Numbered from the stretch's first letter, positions 42,941-51,388 are shown. The stretch is 64,000 nt of DNA from Cytophagaceae bacterium (GCA_947458545.1 CANGYH010000005.1:62001-126000); one strand, 5' to 3'. The notes: generated by a model not told the origin, from the sequence alone. Numbers and translations: made by a program.

Positions 42941-44137
42941 CTAGGCTATTACCCGGCTGCGGCATTCTCCGAAATCTACCCGGGCATCGCCGGAGCCACA
43001 GTAGCCGCGGAGGATGATCTCGTCTCCGTCTTGCAAAAACGTGCGGGTAGTACCGTCGGGCAGTTGCACGGGCTCTTGCCCGCGGCGGGTGGTCTCTAGC
43101 AGACACCCCAGGCTGCCCGGCTCCGGGCCCGATATGGTGCCCGAGGCGCAGAGATCACCAACCTCCAGGTTGCAGCCCGTCACGGTGTGGTGGGCCAGTT
43201 GCTGGGCCTGGCTCCAGTACAGGTGCCGTTGGTTGGTGCGGCAAAGCAGGACCTCTTCTGTGAGAGAAGGAGCTGATAGCCAGACCTCTAGCGTTATGTC
43301 GTAATGGTGGCGGCCTGGTAGCTTGAGGTAGTCTAGCGGCTCAGGGTCTTGGGTGGGGCTTTCTACCCGGTAGGGCTCCAGGGCCTCGGTCGTAACAATC
43401 CATGGCGATACGACGGAGCAGAAGTTCTTGGCCCCAAACGGCCCCAGCGGCTGGTACTCCCAGGCCTGGATGTCGCGGGCAGACCAGTCGTTGAAGAGCA
43501 GCATACCGTAGATATGTGCCTCGGCCTCGGCCACGGGCACTGGCTGGCCGATGGGGTTGCTGCGCCCTACCACAAAGGCGGTCTCAAGCTCAAAGTCCAT
43601 CTGCCGCGTGGGGCCGTAGATGGGGCGGTCTTGGTCTGCCAGTTTGATTTGCCCGCTGGGTCGCTTCACATCTGTGCCAGACACAACGATGGAGCTCGCC
43701 CGGCCATGGTAGCCGATGGGCACGTACTTCCAGTTGGGCAGCAGCGGGTTGTCTGGCCTAAATAGCCGCCCCACGTTGGTGGCGTGGTACTCGCTGCTGT
43801 AAAAGTCGGTATAGTTGGGCACCCAGCAAGGCATCTGCATCTGGCAGTCGGCCAGAGGGTAGGCATGGTGCTGCACATAGCTGGGGATGCCCTTAGCCAG
43901 CAGGCTTTGCAGGTCGGCCCGCAGCACCTTGCGCTCGGCACTGCCCAAGGCCATAAAAAAGTTGAGCACAGGCTGGCCAAGCATCTGGCGGCTTTGGGGG
44001 CTCAGGTTTGGCAGATGGTTCTCTTCTGCCAGGGCGGCCAGGTCTACGGCATGGTCTTGAAAGGCAGTTACGATGCGGCCACTGTTGTGGCCGGGCAGTT
44101 GGGCAACGCCCAAGGGCAGATTGGCGAGGGTAAACAA
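42941..44137 (-). CDS. fahA: Fumarylacetoacetase
   Basis: 398 residues. The enzyme cleaves fumarylacetoacetate to fumarate and acetoacetate, the last step of tyrosine and homogentisate breakdown. Seen: NYTDFYSSEYHATNVGRLFR at about 108-127 (metal and substrate site), PIGYHGRASSIVVSG, QMDFELETAFVVG with its metal-binding Glu residues, LFNDWSARDIQAWEYQPLGP and CASGTISGPEPGSLGCLLE. The start is TTG 44137; no ATG exists that would keep the N-terminus. A -7-like CATCTTTG (44163-44170) lies 25 bases upstream. Other genes of the pathway are not adjacent. Confidence 0.95.
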   Translation of the reverse strand: MFTLANLPLGVAQLPGHNSGRIVTAFQDHAVDLAALAEENHLPNLSPQSRQMLGQPVLNFFMALGSAERKVLRADLQSLLAKGIPSYVQHHAYPLADCQMQMPCWVPNYTDFYSSEYHATNVGRLFRPDNPLLPNWKYVPIGYHGRASSIVVSGTDVKRPSGQIKLADQDRPIYGPTRQMDFELETAFVVGRSNPIGQPVPVAEAEAHIYGMLLFNDWSARDIQAWEYQPLGPFGAKNFCSVVSPWIVTTEALEPYRVESPTQDPEPLDYLKLPGRHHYDITLEVWLSAPSLTEEVLLCRTNQRHLYWSQAQQLAHHTVTGCNLEVGDLCASGTISGPEPGSLGCLLETTRRGQEPVQLPDGTTRTFLQDGDEIILRGYCGSGDARVDFGECRSRVIA

Positions 44138-44162
44138 AGCAGTGTGCAGGATTAGCCGACAG

Positions 44163-44170
44163 CAAAGATG
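44163..44170 (-). promoter_or_regulatory. -7 element of fahA
   Basis: CATCTTTG on the minus strand, one mismatch from TAnnTTTG and followed by GC, just inside the heptamer repeat tract that begins at 44174. Confidence 0.45.
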
Positions 44171-45056
44171 GAGGAAAGTTGAGAGTTGAAAGTTGAGAGT
44201 TGAGAGTTAAGAGTTCCCAGACCGGGACCCACCCGCGGAAGGCCTAGCGGTCGTCAGACCGCTGAAACGGGAGGCATGGGGTGAGGTATATAGGCTACGC
44301 AAACGCTCCACCATGTAGGGGCGGACCCGCGTGTCCGCCCGCCTGCAGAGGGCCATTGGCTCGGATGTTAGGCGTAACGCTAGCCGGGTGTTTGTCGTGT
44401 TTACCCTGGGCTAATGGTCAGGGGCTACTGAAAAGTTTCTGCTCCTTTGGCGACGGCTAAAGCCGAGCGCTTTTAATTACCAGATGCCTAGGGAGTTACA
44501 AGCGGTTTTTGTCGGGAAATGTCGGCGGGTTTGTCGGGGCTAATTGCGGAGGTGGTTCAGTCTGAAGACTGTGCTGCAATGGGCGTCACAAGTCATCGCT
44601 CCCCTAATCGGGTCGCTAAAGACTTGCGACAGTAGCGCGTTGCGGGCGTTGGGTAAGGTATGCCATGGGCTATGCCTAGGCCCTGTTTGTGCCGTTGCGC
44701 TGGCTTTGCGGTAGGGGGGTATGCAGGGCTGGAGCCCTGCGCGTGAGGGTTGCGAGGGCTGGAGCCCTCGAACAGCGTCTTCCTTGATGCCGAAGGCTCA
44801 AAGCGTTCGGCTTTAGCCGTCGCCTTAGCAGTAGCCCCAGGTTTTTAACCTGGGGTAAACACGGCGAACACCGGGCTAGCGTAACGCCTCTCACCCCGCC
44901 CCCTACACCCTCCGCATACTGCCAGGTCTGCCGCCCTGGCCTACAGGCGAGGCGCAGCCCTGCAAGAGCACGTGACAATGGCAAAGCCATTGCACAGTAT
45001 GCTGGGATGAAAGCGTTCGGCTTTGGCCTGGGGCGGGGGCCCTCACCGAAGCGCCT
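44171..45056. repeat. Repeat-filled gene-free gap
   Basis: 886 bases with no supported gene. Contents in order: heptamer repeats GTTGAGA/GTTGAAA (44178-44215); GGTCGTCAGACCGCT...GGCTACGCAA (44251-44305), copy 2 of the block at 20081-20140; GGGCGGAC/GTCCGCCC hairpin (44319-44340); block GGCGTAACGCTAGC...GGCGACGGCTAAAGCCGA (about 44373-44467); two 18-bp palindromes (44723-44740 and 44753-44770); an inverse copy of the last block (about 44798-44900) with a CCCCAGGTT/AACCTGGGG hairpin (44835-44855). It looks like a landing place for dispersed non-coding repeats. Short frames here are not convincing. Confidence 0.7.
44723..44770. repeat. Pair of 18-bp palindromes
   Basis: GCAGGGCT-GG-AGCCCTGC (44723-44740) and CGAGGGCT-GG-AGCCCTCG (44753-44770): perfect 8-bp arms around GG, 12 bases apart. 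The first two and last two bases differ but stay complementary, a sign that the hairpin itself is kept. Confidence 0.85.
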
Positions 45057-45515
45057 CTACCCCAGCGCTTCTACCGTTGCCGGGCCGGTGGGTAGGGCCA
45101 GGGTTTGGCCTTGCTGGCAGCCTACCAGCAGCCGGGCCACCGGGGCCGCTGCCGACAGCGCAAATACGGCAGGAGGCCCGGCAGCCACCCGCCCAAGGCC
45201 AACCCCCAAGAGATACACCCCCACAGAGGTGTAAACCACCGTGCCCGGCCTGGCATCGGCCTGGGGCTGGGCCGGGGCGGGCAGCCGGCCAAGGGTGGCA
45301 GCCAGCTCATGGGCTTCGGCCAGTTGGCGGGCGGCTTGGTCTCGGGCGTTCTGGGCCATGGCGCGGCCGGTCTCGTACTTATCTCCGGCGCTGGATTTTT
45401 CTTCTTGATTGGCGGCTTGCTGGGCGGCATCCATGGCTGCCTGGGCGGCTTGGCGGCGTTGCTCTATGGCCTGGGCACAGAGTGCCAGCACCTGGGCGCG
45501 GGTAGGTTTTTGCAT
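45057..45515 (-). CDS. GreA/GreB-like protein
   Basis: 152 residues. The N-terminal half is helical and holds SSAGDKYETGRAMAQNARDQ, the motif of a Bacteroidota protein group distantly like transcript cleavage factors GreA/GreB; the C-terminal half (VVYTSVGVYLLGVGLG ... FALSAAAPVARLLVGCQQGQ) resembles the FKBP-like domain with its SPIGxxLxGKxxGD pattern. The acidic coiled-coil tip that GreA uses for cleavage is not clear (AGDKYE could supply it). A Gre role is an inference. AATGTTTG (45523-45530) ends 7 bases before ATG 45515. Confidence 0.72.
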   Translation of the reverse strand: MQKPTRAQVLALCAQAIEQRRQAAQAAMDAAQQAANQEEKSSAGDKYETGRAMAQNARDQAARQLAEAHELAATLGRLPAPAQPQADARPGTVVYTSVGVYLLGVGLGRVAAGPPAVFALSAAAPVARLLVGCQQGQTLALPTGPATVEALG

Positions 45516-45644
45516 GGGTTTGCAAACATTGAGCCGCGGCTTCGCTTATTTGGTTGCGACCTTTGTGCGGCAATCCTCGTACCCATAGGTGCAAGGCATG
45601 CTACCACTGCTACTAACCCGCACCAAAGGGGTGCCGGGCCGGCT

Positions 45645-48218
45645 ATGAACAACACACTATTGCGCGCCCCACGCCTGTGCAGGCAGTTGGGCACCTATTT
45701 CTTCTTACTAGGGGCTCTTGTGGGCCTGCCCGCCTGGGCCCAGCAAGGGCGCCCTGCAGGGGTGCCAGAGGCCGGCCCACTGCCCGGCGCCACGATTAGC
45801 GGCCGGGTCATAGACTCTGCCAGCGGACAGCCGGTGCCCTTCAGCACGGTGTCTGTGTTGCGGGCGGCAGACAGCACACTTGTAGGCGGTGGCCTGGTTG
45901 ATGAAAACGGCCGCTACACGCTAGAGCGCCTGGCCCCAGGCAACTACTTGCTAAAAGTCAATTTTCTGGGCTACCGGACGGCCTGGCAGCGCCTTGCCCT
46001 ACCCATGGGTACCAATGCCCCCGCCGTACCCCCAATACGTCTATCGCAGGCCACGGCGCGCCTCGGCGAGGTGGTGGTAGAGGCCGAGCGGCCCGTCTTT
46101 ACGCTGGGCATAGACCGCAAGACGTTTGATGTGGCCCGCTCTAACCTGAACCCCGGCGGCACCGCTACAGACGTGCTCGCCAACGTACCCACGGTAACGG
46201 TAGATGTGGACGGCAACGTGTCTATGCGCAACAACGAGAACGTTACCATCTACATAGACGGGCGACCATCGGGCATCACGGCCAGCAACCGGGCGGCCGT
46301 GCTGCGGCAGATACCGGCCGCAGCCATTGACCGCATCGAGCTCATTACCTCGCCCTCGGCCCGGTACGATGCGGAGGGCACGGCGGGTATCATCAACATC
46401 ATCCTCAAAAAGAACAAGCTGGAGGGCCTCAATGGCTCGGTGCAGGCCTCTGTGGGTACCCGGCAGAAGTACAATGCGCTGGGCAACGTGGCCTACCGCA
46501 ACGCCAAAGTAAATGCCTACCTCAACTACAACTTCCGCTATTACTCCCGCTTTTTAGAGGGCAATACCGAGCGCTTCACCTTTGCCAGAGACAGCGCCTC
46601 GGGGCAGTTGGTACCCGCGCTGAACACCTTTAGCAGCAGCAGGGGGATCAGCGAAGACCGAAGCCATTTTGTGAAGGGCGGCATTGACTTCTTCTTGCCC
46701 AAAGACCACACCCTGGGTGTGTCTGCCGGCATCAACCATGGCTACAGTTGGTATGGCGAGCCCAACGATTACCTGTATGTGCGCCCTGGCCTCGGAGGCG
46801 AGGACACCAGCCGCGCGGCCCGGCCCAGCCGCAACAATGGCTTTAACCGCAACCTGGAGGCTGCCCTTACCCACGTCAAGAAGTACAACACCAAGGGTTG
46901 GGAGTGGAGCAGTCAGGTGGCTTTCTCTGACTTTTCTACGGCCAACACCATAAACGTGCGCCAACTGGGCAGGCTAGAAGCCGTGCCTGGTACTGAGTTT
47001 TTGAACACCCCCTACCAAAGCAACCCCGTAGGCAACATTACCCAGGTGCTGACGGCCCAGACAGACTACGTGCGCCCCCTGAACGAGCGGCAAAAGCTGG
47101 AGTGGGGTGCCAAAACAAACCTGCGCCGCATAGAGAGCCGCCAAAGCTTTTTTGCCGGTGCAGACCCGGCCGCCCTAGCCGAGATACCCAACCAGCGCAA
47201 CGACTTTGACTACGACGAGCGCATCGTGGCGGGTTATGGCATCTGGCAGCAGCAGTTGGGGGCGTTTGGGTTTCAGGCTGGTATGCGGTACGAGCATACC
47301 TTTATCCGTACACGCTTTAGCCAGGTAGATACCGTGCTGGGTACATTTAACAACCTGGGCGGCAACCGCAACTACGGCAACTGGGTGCCCTCTGTAAACC
47401 TGAACTACAAGCTTAGTGCCACCCAAGAGGTACAGCTCAACGGGACGGTGCGCCTTAACCGGCCGGGGCCGGGGTCGCTCAACCCGTTTACAGACTATGC
47501 AGACCCCAACAGCATCCGCCGGGGCAACCCCGCCCTAAACCCAGAGACAATCTATGCCGCCGAGGCCAACTGGTTGTTAAACCTCCCTGCCCTCACGCTG
47601 ACAAGCACCGGCTTTTACCGCTATACGCAAGACTTTTTTACCCGGCTCATCGAGGTGGGGGCAGACGGCCGGGCTACCGTTACGGAGGTAAACGCCGGCC
47701 GCAGGCAAGATGCCGGGGCCGAGTTTGTGGGCCGCTGGCAGATTGCCAAGGGCTACAGCCTTACAGGCAACACCTCCGTTTTTTACAGCAACATCCAGGC
47801 GCCCAACCTCTCTATCGGGCTGGCACGGCAGAACTATAACTACAGCTTCAGGCTGATGGGCAACGCGCAGGTGCGCAAGCAGACCAACCTGCAACTGACG
47901 GGCTGGTACAGATCTCCGTTCATCATGCCACAGGGGCAGTCTGTGCCTATGTACTCGGTAGATCTGGCGGCAAGCCAGGAGTTTTGGCGGCGCAAGGCTA
48001 CCTTCTCGCTGGCGGTGAACGATGTCTTCAATACGCTGCGCTTTGGTATGCAGACGTCAGACGTCACCTTCCGCCAGCGCATCATCCGCAAGCGCGAGAC
48101 GCAGATTCTGACCGCTACGCTGGCATACCGCTTCGGATCTATGGACAACCTGAGCCGCCGCCGCGACACGCGCAACCCAGGCGGGATGGGCGGCGGCGGC
48201 GACTTCGGCGGTTTTTAG
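45645..48218 (+). CDS. Outer-membrane beta-barrel receptor (TonB-type, OMP_b-brl_3)
   Basis: 857 residues from ATG 45645. Signal peptide to about residue 33 (LLGALVGLPAWAQ), then a carboxypeptidase-D regulatory-like domain (ISGRVIDSASGQPVPFSTVS ... GNYLLKVNFLGYRT, about 50-135), a plug domain (DVLANVPTVTVDVDGNVSMR and IYIDGRPSGITASN ... IELITSPSARYDAEGTAGII, about 175-250) and a beta-barrel to the C-terminus, which ends in a Gly-rich GGMGGGGDFGGF tail. No SusD partner is adjacent. Substrate unknown. A GACCTTTG -7 element at 45558-45565 gives a leader of about 75 bases. The C-terminus after AYRFGS is longer than the usual terminal aromatic. Confidence 0.9.
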   Translation: MNNTLLRAPRLCRQLGTYFFLLGALVGLPAWAQQGRPAGVPEAGPLPGATISGRVIDSASGQPVPFSTVSVLRAADSTLVGGGLVDENGRYTLERLAPGNYLLKVNFLGYRTAWQRLALPMGTNAPAVPPIRLSQATARLGEVVVEAERPVFTLGIDRKTFDVARSNLNPGGTATDVLANVPTVTVDVDGNVSMRNNENVTIYIDGRPSGITASNRAAVLRQIPAAAIDRIELITSPSARYDAEGTAGIINIILKKNKLEGLNGSVQASVGTRQKYNALGNVAYRNAKVNAYLNYNFRYYSRFLEGNTERFTFARDSASGQLVPALNTFSSSRGISEDRSHFVKGGIDFFLPKDHTLGVSAGINHGYSWYGEPNDYLYVRPGLGGEDTSRAARPSRNNGFNRNLEAALTHVKKYNTKGWEWSSQVAFSDFSTANTINVRQLGRLEAVPGTEFLNTPYQSNPVGNITQVLTAQTDYVRPLNERQKLEWGAKTNLRRIESRQSFFAGADPAALAEIPNQRNDFDYDERIVAGYGIWQQQLGAFGFQAGMRYEHTFIRTRFSQVDTVLGTFNNLGGNRNYGNWVPSVNLNYKLSATQEVQLNGTVRLNRPGPGSLNPFTDYADPNSIRRGNPALNPETIYAAEANWLLNLPALTLTSTGFYRYTQDFFTRLIEVGADGRATVTEVNAGRRQDAGAEFVGRWQIAKGYSLTGNTSVFYSNIQAPNLSIGLARQNYNYSFRLMGNAQVRKQTNLQLTGWYRSPFIMPQGQSVPMYSVDLAASQEFWRRKATFSLAVNDVFNTLRFGMQTSDVTFRQRIIRKRETQILTATLAYRFGSMDNLSRRRDTRNPGGMGGGGDFGGF

Positions 48219-48622
48219 CCGACAGAGGCCGTCATGCGCTCGTCGGCAGATACGCCGGTGCCGTCTGGCACCTGGCGCAACAGAAAATAGAGCAGGGTAT
48301 TGCCTGCAAGCAGGGCCAAAGCCGGGTACAGCAGCACGTCTGGATAGGCTCCGCGCACCACAAGCGTGCCGATGGCACCCACGGCCCAGCCGAAGATGAG
48401 CAGGTTGGTGCTCCGCCGAGAGCCCGGCACCATCAAGCCAACACCCAGGCCCATCTCGGCAAAGCCGATTAGGTACCAGAGAAACTGGTTTTGGTTGATT
48501 TCGGCAAACTGGGGCGGCATGGTCTCGCCGGCGGCGAGCTTTTGCATACCCACAAACACAAAACTGAGGCCCAGGATCACCACCAGGGCATACATAAAGA
48601 AGTTACGGGTAGTGTTAGACAT
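48215..48622 (-). CDS. DoxX-like small membrane protein
   Basis: 135 residues with four membrane helices (MYALVVILGLSFVFVGMQKL, FLWYLIGFAEMGLGVGLMVP, LLIFGWAVGAIGTLVV, LLYPALALLAGNTLLYFLL). The layout and the FVGMQKL and GFAEMGLGVGLM motifs fit the DoxX/DUF4345-like group. Function unknown; related proteins take part in redox or respiratory processes. Its stop overlaps that of the convergent receptor gene by four bases. Confidence 0.75.
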   Translation of the reverse strand: MSNTTRNFFMYALVVILGLSFVFVGMQKLAAGETMPPQFAEINQNQFLWYLIGFAEMGLGVGLMVPGSRRSTNLLIFGWAVGAIGTLVVRGAYPDVLLYPALALLAGNTLLYFLLRQVPDGTGVSADERMTASVG

Positions 48623-48814
48623 AAGCAGATGGGGTTAAACGGAGATTCACCTCTTTCTACGGTCCATAGCCAAAAGAGTGCCAAAAAATTTGGCCTTCGC
48701 TTGCCAATATAACCATTCCTTCTGCAAAGACAGCAAAGGGCCGTATAACGTTGCCAGTGGTGAAAAAATATCCCTGGCTATTAGGGGGCAACTGCCCACC
48801 TGTGGCGGGGTAGG

Positions 48815-49219
48815 CTACCGTTTAGGCTCCCAGAAGAGGCGGTCTGAATGCTGGGCTATATGTTGCTCGCCCCAGCGGTAGAGGGCATCCAGCAGGGGTA
48901 GCATTTGGCGGCCGTAGTCTGTGAGGGCGTACTCCACATGGGGCGGCACGGTGTCTAGCACGGTGCGGCTGACAAGGTGGTGATACTCCAGCTCTTGCAG
49001 GCTGCTGATGAGCATCTTCTCTGACACCTCGGGGATGGCCCGCTTCAATACGCCGTATCGCTTGGGGCCCTCAATCAGCAGCGGGACTATGAGCAGCTTC
49101 CACTTACCGCCGAGCACCTCTAGCGAGCATCGGATTCCGCAGTAGTTGATGGGCCGCTCGCCCGCCTCCACAGGCCTTGGGTACAAAGAGCGGAACATCT
49201 TCTTTTTGGCCATCATCAT
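48815..49219 (-). CDS. HxlR family transcription regulator
   Basis: 134 residues. The winged-helix HxlR pattern is complete: NYCGIRCSLEVLGGKWKLLI (Cys near the N-terminus, GGKWK), RYGVLKRAIPEVSEKMLISS, LQELEYHHLVSRTVLDTVPP and HVEYALTDYGRQMLPLLDAL. Members often sense quinones or aldehydes through the N-terminal Cys. It is divergent from the NmrA-like oxidoreductase gene and probably represses it. Three ATGs in a row (49219, 49216, 49213) are possible starts; an upstream frame to 49264 covers the operator region and is rejected. Confidence 0.92.
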   Translation of the reverse strand: MMMAKKKMFRSLYPRPVEAGERPINYCGIRCSLEVLGGKWKLLIVPLLIEGPKRYGVLKRAIPEVSEKMLISSLQELEYHHLVSRTVLDTVPPHVEYALTDYGRQMLPLLDALYRWGEQHIAQHSDRLFWEPKR

Positions 49220-49230
49220 CAGATAAGAAG

Positions 49231-49275
49231 GGGTACTTACCAAAATACCAGTACTAAATCTCAAATATAGTACCC
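49231..49275. promoter_or_regulatory. Operator candidate between hxlR and nmrA genes
   Basis: Three GTAC cores at 49233-49236, 49251-49254 and 49270-49273, spaced 18 and 19 bases, arranged as TACT-N12-AGTA and TACT-N13-AGTA. This fits HxlR-type inverted sites on two helical turns and covers the shared promoter. Confidence 0.6.
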
Positions 49276-49335
49276 TTTATGAGCGCTAGTTTTGAGTGGC
49301 CCCAAAAAGGGCTCTAATCCCAAGAAAGACAAACT

Positions 49336-50214
49336 ATGAAAGTACTCGTAACAGGCGCTACCGGCTCGGTGGGCAGCGCCATCGTCAGCAAACTGGTGGC
49401 CGAGGGCCACAAGGTATGCGGGGGCAGCCGCCACGCGGCGCAGCCCGGCCGCCTGCCCGCGGGGGCCGAAGGCATGGTGCTAGACTTTGACCAGCCAGCC
49501 ACCTTTGGCCCTGCGCTTGCGGGTGCCGAGGCGGTGGTGCTGGTAGCGCCCCCCGGCGATACGCAAGCCGATGTGAAGATGATTCCCTTTATTGACCTGG
49601 CCTTGGGTGCCGGTGCCACTACGTTTGTGCTAATCTCGGCCATGGGCATAGAGTTTGCCCCAGACAGCACCCTGGGCAAGCTAGAGGCCTACCTAGCCGC
49701 GCGCGCTCCACGCTATACCTTTTTGCGGCCTACCTTTTTTATGCAGAATCTCTCTACCGGGTTTTTTGCGCAGGCCTTTGCTTATGGGGGCCTGCGCTAC
49801 AATGCGGCAGAGGGCAAGGTGGGCTTTATCTCTACCGACGACATTGCCGCCGTGGCGGCGGCGGCCCTGGCAAGCCCTGCTCACCACGGGCAGGCCTACC
49901 CCCTCACCGGGCCCGAGGCGCTGGATCACCATCAGGTGGTGGCTGCCATCAACCGGGCTGCGGGCACCCGTTTTACCTACACGCCCTTATCAGACGCGCA
50001 GATGCGGCAAGAGATGCTGGCCACGGGCATGCCGGCCGAGTCTGCCGAGTTTTTTGTGAACCTCTTTGCAGGGGTGGCGCAGGGCCATTCGGCCGCTGTG
50101 CTGCCTACGGTGCAGGCCATTACCGGGCGGGCACCCATCTCTTTTGAGCAGTTTGCCCAAGCCAACGCACACCACTGGCAGCGGATGGCATTGGCCAAAC
50201 AAGCCGCAGCCTAA
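49336..50214 (+). CDS. NmrA-like NAD(P)-binding oxidoreductase
   Basis: 292 residues. The Rossmann loop MKVLVTGATGSVGSAI opens the protein; VLVAPPGDTQAD, FVLISAMGIEF and TFLRPTFFMQNLSTGF follow in the order of the atypical SDR/NmrA group (quinone oxidoreductase QorB-like). The catalytic Tyr-Lys pair of classical SDRs is absent, as usual in this group. It lies 116 bases from a divergent HxlR gene, which is the standard arrangement for a regulated quinone or aldehyde detoxification enzyme. Confidence 0.9.
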   Translation: MKVLVTGATGSVGSAIVSKLVAEGHKVCGGSRHAAQPGRLPAGAEGMVLDFDQPATFGPALAGAEAVVLVAPPGDTQADVKMIPFIDLALGAGATTFVLISAMGIEFAPDSTLGKLEAYLAARAPRYTFLRPTFFMQNLSTGFFAQAFAYGGLRYNAAEGKVGFISTDDIAAVAAAALASPAHHGQAYPLTGPEALDHHQVVAAINRAAGTRFTYTPLSDAQMRQEMLATGMPAESAEFFVNLFAGVAQGHSAAVLPTVQAITGRAPISFEQFAQANAHHWQRMALAKQAAA

Positions 50215-50299
50215 AACCGCACCAAGGCCCTTGCCGTAAGGAGGAGTTTGCCGGAGCCAGCGAGCAGCTGGCCTGGCAACCCTCTTGCATTTGGCAGAC

Positions 50300-50995
50300 A
50301 TGGATTCACCTACGGCAGGGCCCTACAGGGCTGTATTGCTAGACATTGACGGCACCCTGATTGACAGCAACGAGGCCCACGCCACTGCCTGGGCACAAGT
50401 GCTAACGGAGTTTGGATACCCGGCTACGCCAGAGCGTATGGGCCCGCTCATCGGCATGGGTGGAGACCAGATTTTGCCCATCGTCTGTGGCCTGCACCAC
50501 AAAAGCCCAGAGGGCGAGCGCATCCGCGAGCGGCGGTCAGAGATTTGGAAGGCCCAGTTTGAGGGCAACCTGCAGCCGATTGAAGGTGCTGCGCAGGCCG
50601 TTTGGCAAGCCATGAGCAGAGGTGTGGTGGTACGGATCGTAACGTCTGCCAATGCCGACGAGCTGAAGGGCCTGCTAAAAACGGCCGGGCACCGGCTAGA
50701 CGAGCTGGCTGCCGATGCAGTATCTGCCACGCCAGATATGGCCAGCAAGCCAGACCCTGCCCTACTGCTTGCCGCCCTGCAAAAGCTGCGCCTGCCCCCT
50801 GCCGAAGTGGCCATGCTAGGCGATACAGAATACGACTTGCAGGCCGCCCAAGCCGCAGGCGTAGCCTTTGTGGGCGTGCGCACCGGCGGGCGTACGGATG
50901 ACCAACTGGATGGGGCGGTTGCCTTATTTGACAATGTGGCCCAGGCGCTGGCCAGCCCCATATTTGCGGGCCCTGCCCCCAGGCCCGCCTTATGA
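50300..50995 (+). CDS. HAD family phosphatase (phosphoglycolate phosphatase-like)
   Basis: 231 residues. All HAD motifs are present: LLDIDGTLIDSNEAH (nucleophile Asp and acid Asp), IVTSANADEL, the Lys in ASKPDPALLLAAL and MLGDTEYDLQAAQAAG. A helical cap after motif one marks subfamily IA. Substrate uncertain; phosphoglycolate or a small sugar phosphate are typical. ATG 50300 is used; a TTG at 50285 adds five residues. The stop overlaps the next gene by four bases. Confidence 0.9.
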   Translation: MDSPTAGPYRAVLLDIDGTLIDSNEAHATAWAQVLTEFGYPATPERMGPLIGMGGDQILPIVCGLHHKSPEGERIRERRSEIWKAQFEGNLQPIEGAAQAVWQAMSRGVVVRIVTSANADELKGLLKTAGHRLDELAADAVSATPDMASKPDPALLLAALQKLRLPPAEVAMLGDTEYDLQAAQAAGVAFVGVRTGGRTDDQLDGAVALFDNVAQALASPIFAGPAPRPAL

Positions 50996-51291
50996 TAACA
51001 CGCATCGTCCGCCTGACCTTCAGGCCTGAAGCCATCCCTGCCTTTCTGGAGATTTGGCGCGAGAGCCGCGCCCACATCCGAGCCAGGCCCGGCTGCCTGG
51101 AGGCGCGCCTATTTGCCGACGAGCAAGACCCCAATGTGTACTTCACCCTGAGCCGCTGGGCCGCCGCCGCAGACTTGGAGGCCTACCGCCGCTCAGAACT
51201 GTTTGGGCAGGTATGGCCCCGCACCAAGGCGTTGTTTGCCGATAAACCCCACGCCTACAGCCTGGTAGCCGTGCCAGACGGGGCAGCGTAA
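50992..51291 (+). CDS. Antibiotic biosynthesis monooxygenase (ABM) domain protein
   Basis: 99 residues, one ferredoxin-like ABM domain: MITRIVRLTFRPEAIPAFLE, ARPGCLEARLFADEQDPNVY, FTLSRWAAAADLEAYRRSEL and FGQVWPRTKALFADKP. Such proteins act as small heme or quinol monooxygenases, or simply bind hydrophobic ligands. The start overlaps the HAD phosphatase stop (ATGA), so the two are translated together. It precedes the tRNA pair. Confidence 0.87.
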   Translation: MITRIVRLTFRPEAIPAFLEIWRESRAHIRARPGCLEARLFADEQDPNVYFTLSRWAAAADLEAYRRSELFGQVWPRTKALFADKPHAYSLVAVPDGAA

Positions 51292-51321
51292 AAAAAATTA
51301 CACAAAAGCCGCCCCACAGGC

Positions 51322-51351
51322 TTGACACGCGGTTTGCGCCGGCTATATTTG
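51322..51351 (+). promoter_or_regulatory. Promoter of the tRNA-Gly/tRNA-Leu pair
   Basis: TTG at 51322-51324 (in TTGACA), a spacer of exactly 19 bases and TATATTTG at 51344-51351. This is a perfect Bacteroidota sigma-70-type promoter and the best reference for promoter reading in this window. Confidence 0.88.
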
Positions 51352-51388
51352 CAATCCCAAACGACGCCGCTGGGCATCTGAGGGCCAT

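Noticed and set aside
44171-44230. CRISPR array in the heptamer repeats
   Set aside because: Repeats are 7 bp in tandem without spacers, and no cas gene is near.
44676-44990. 104-codon minus-strand frame in the repeat region
   Set aside because: It runs through the palindromes and the inverse repeat block, has no signal or domain, and is best explained as non-coding.
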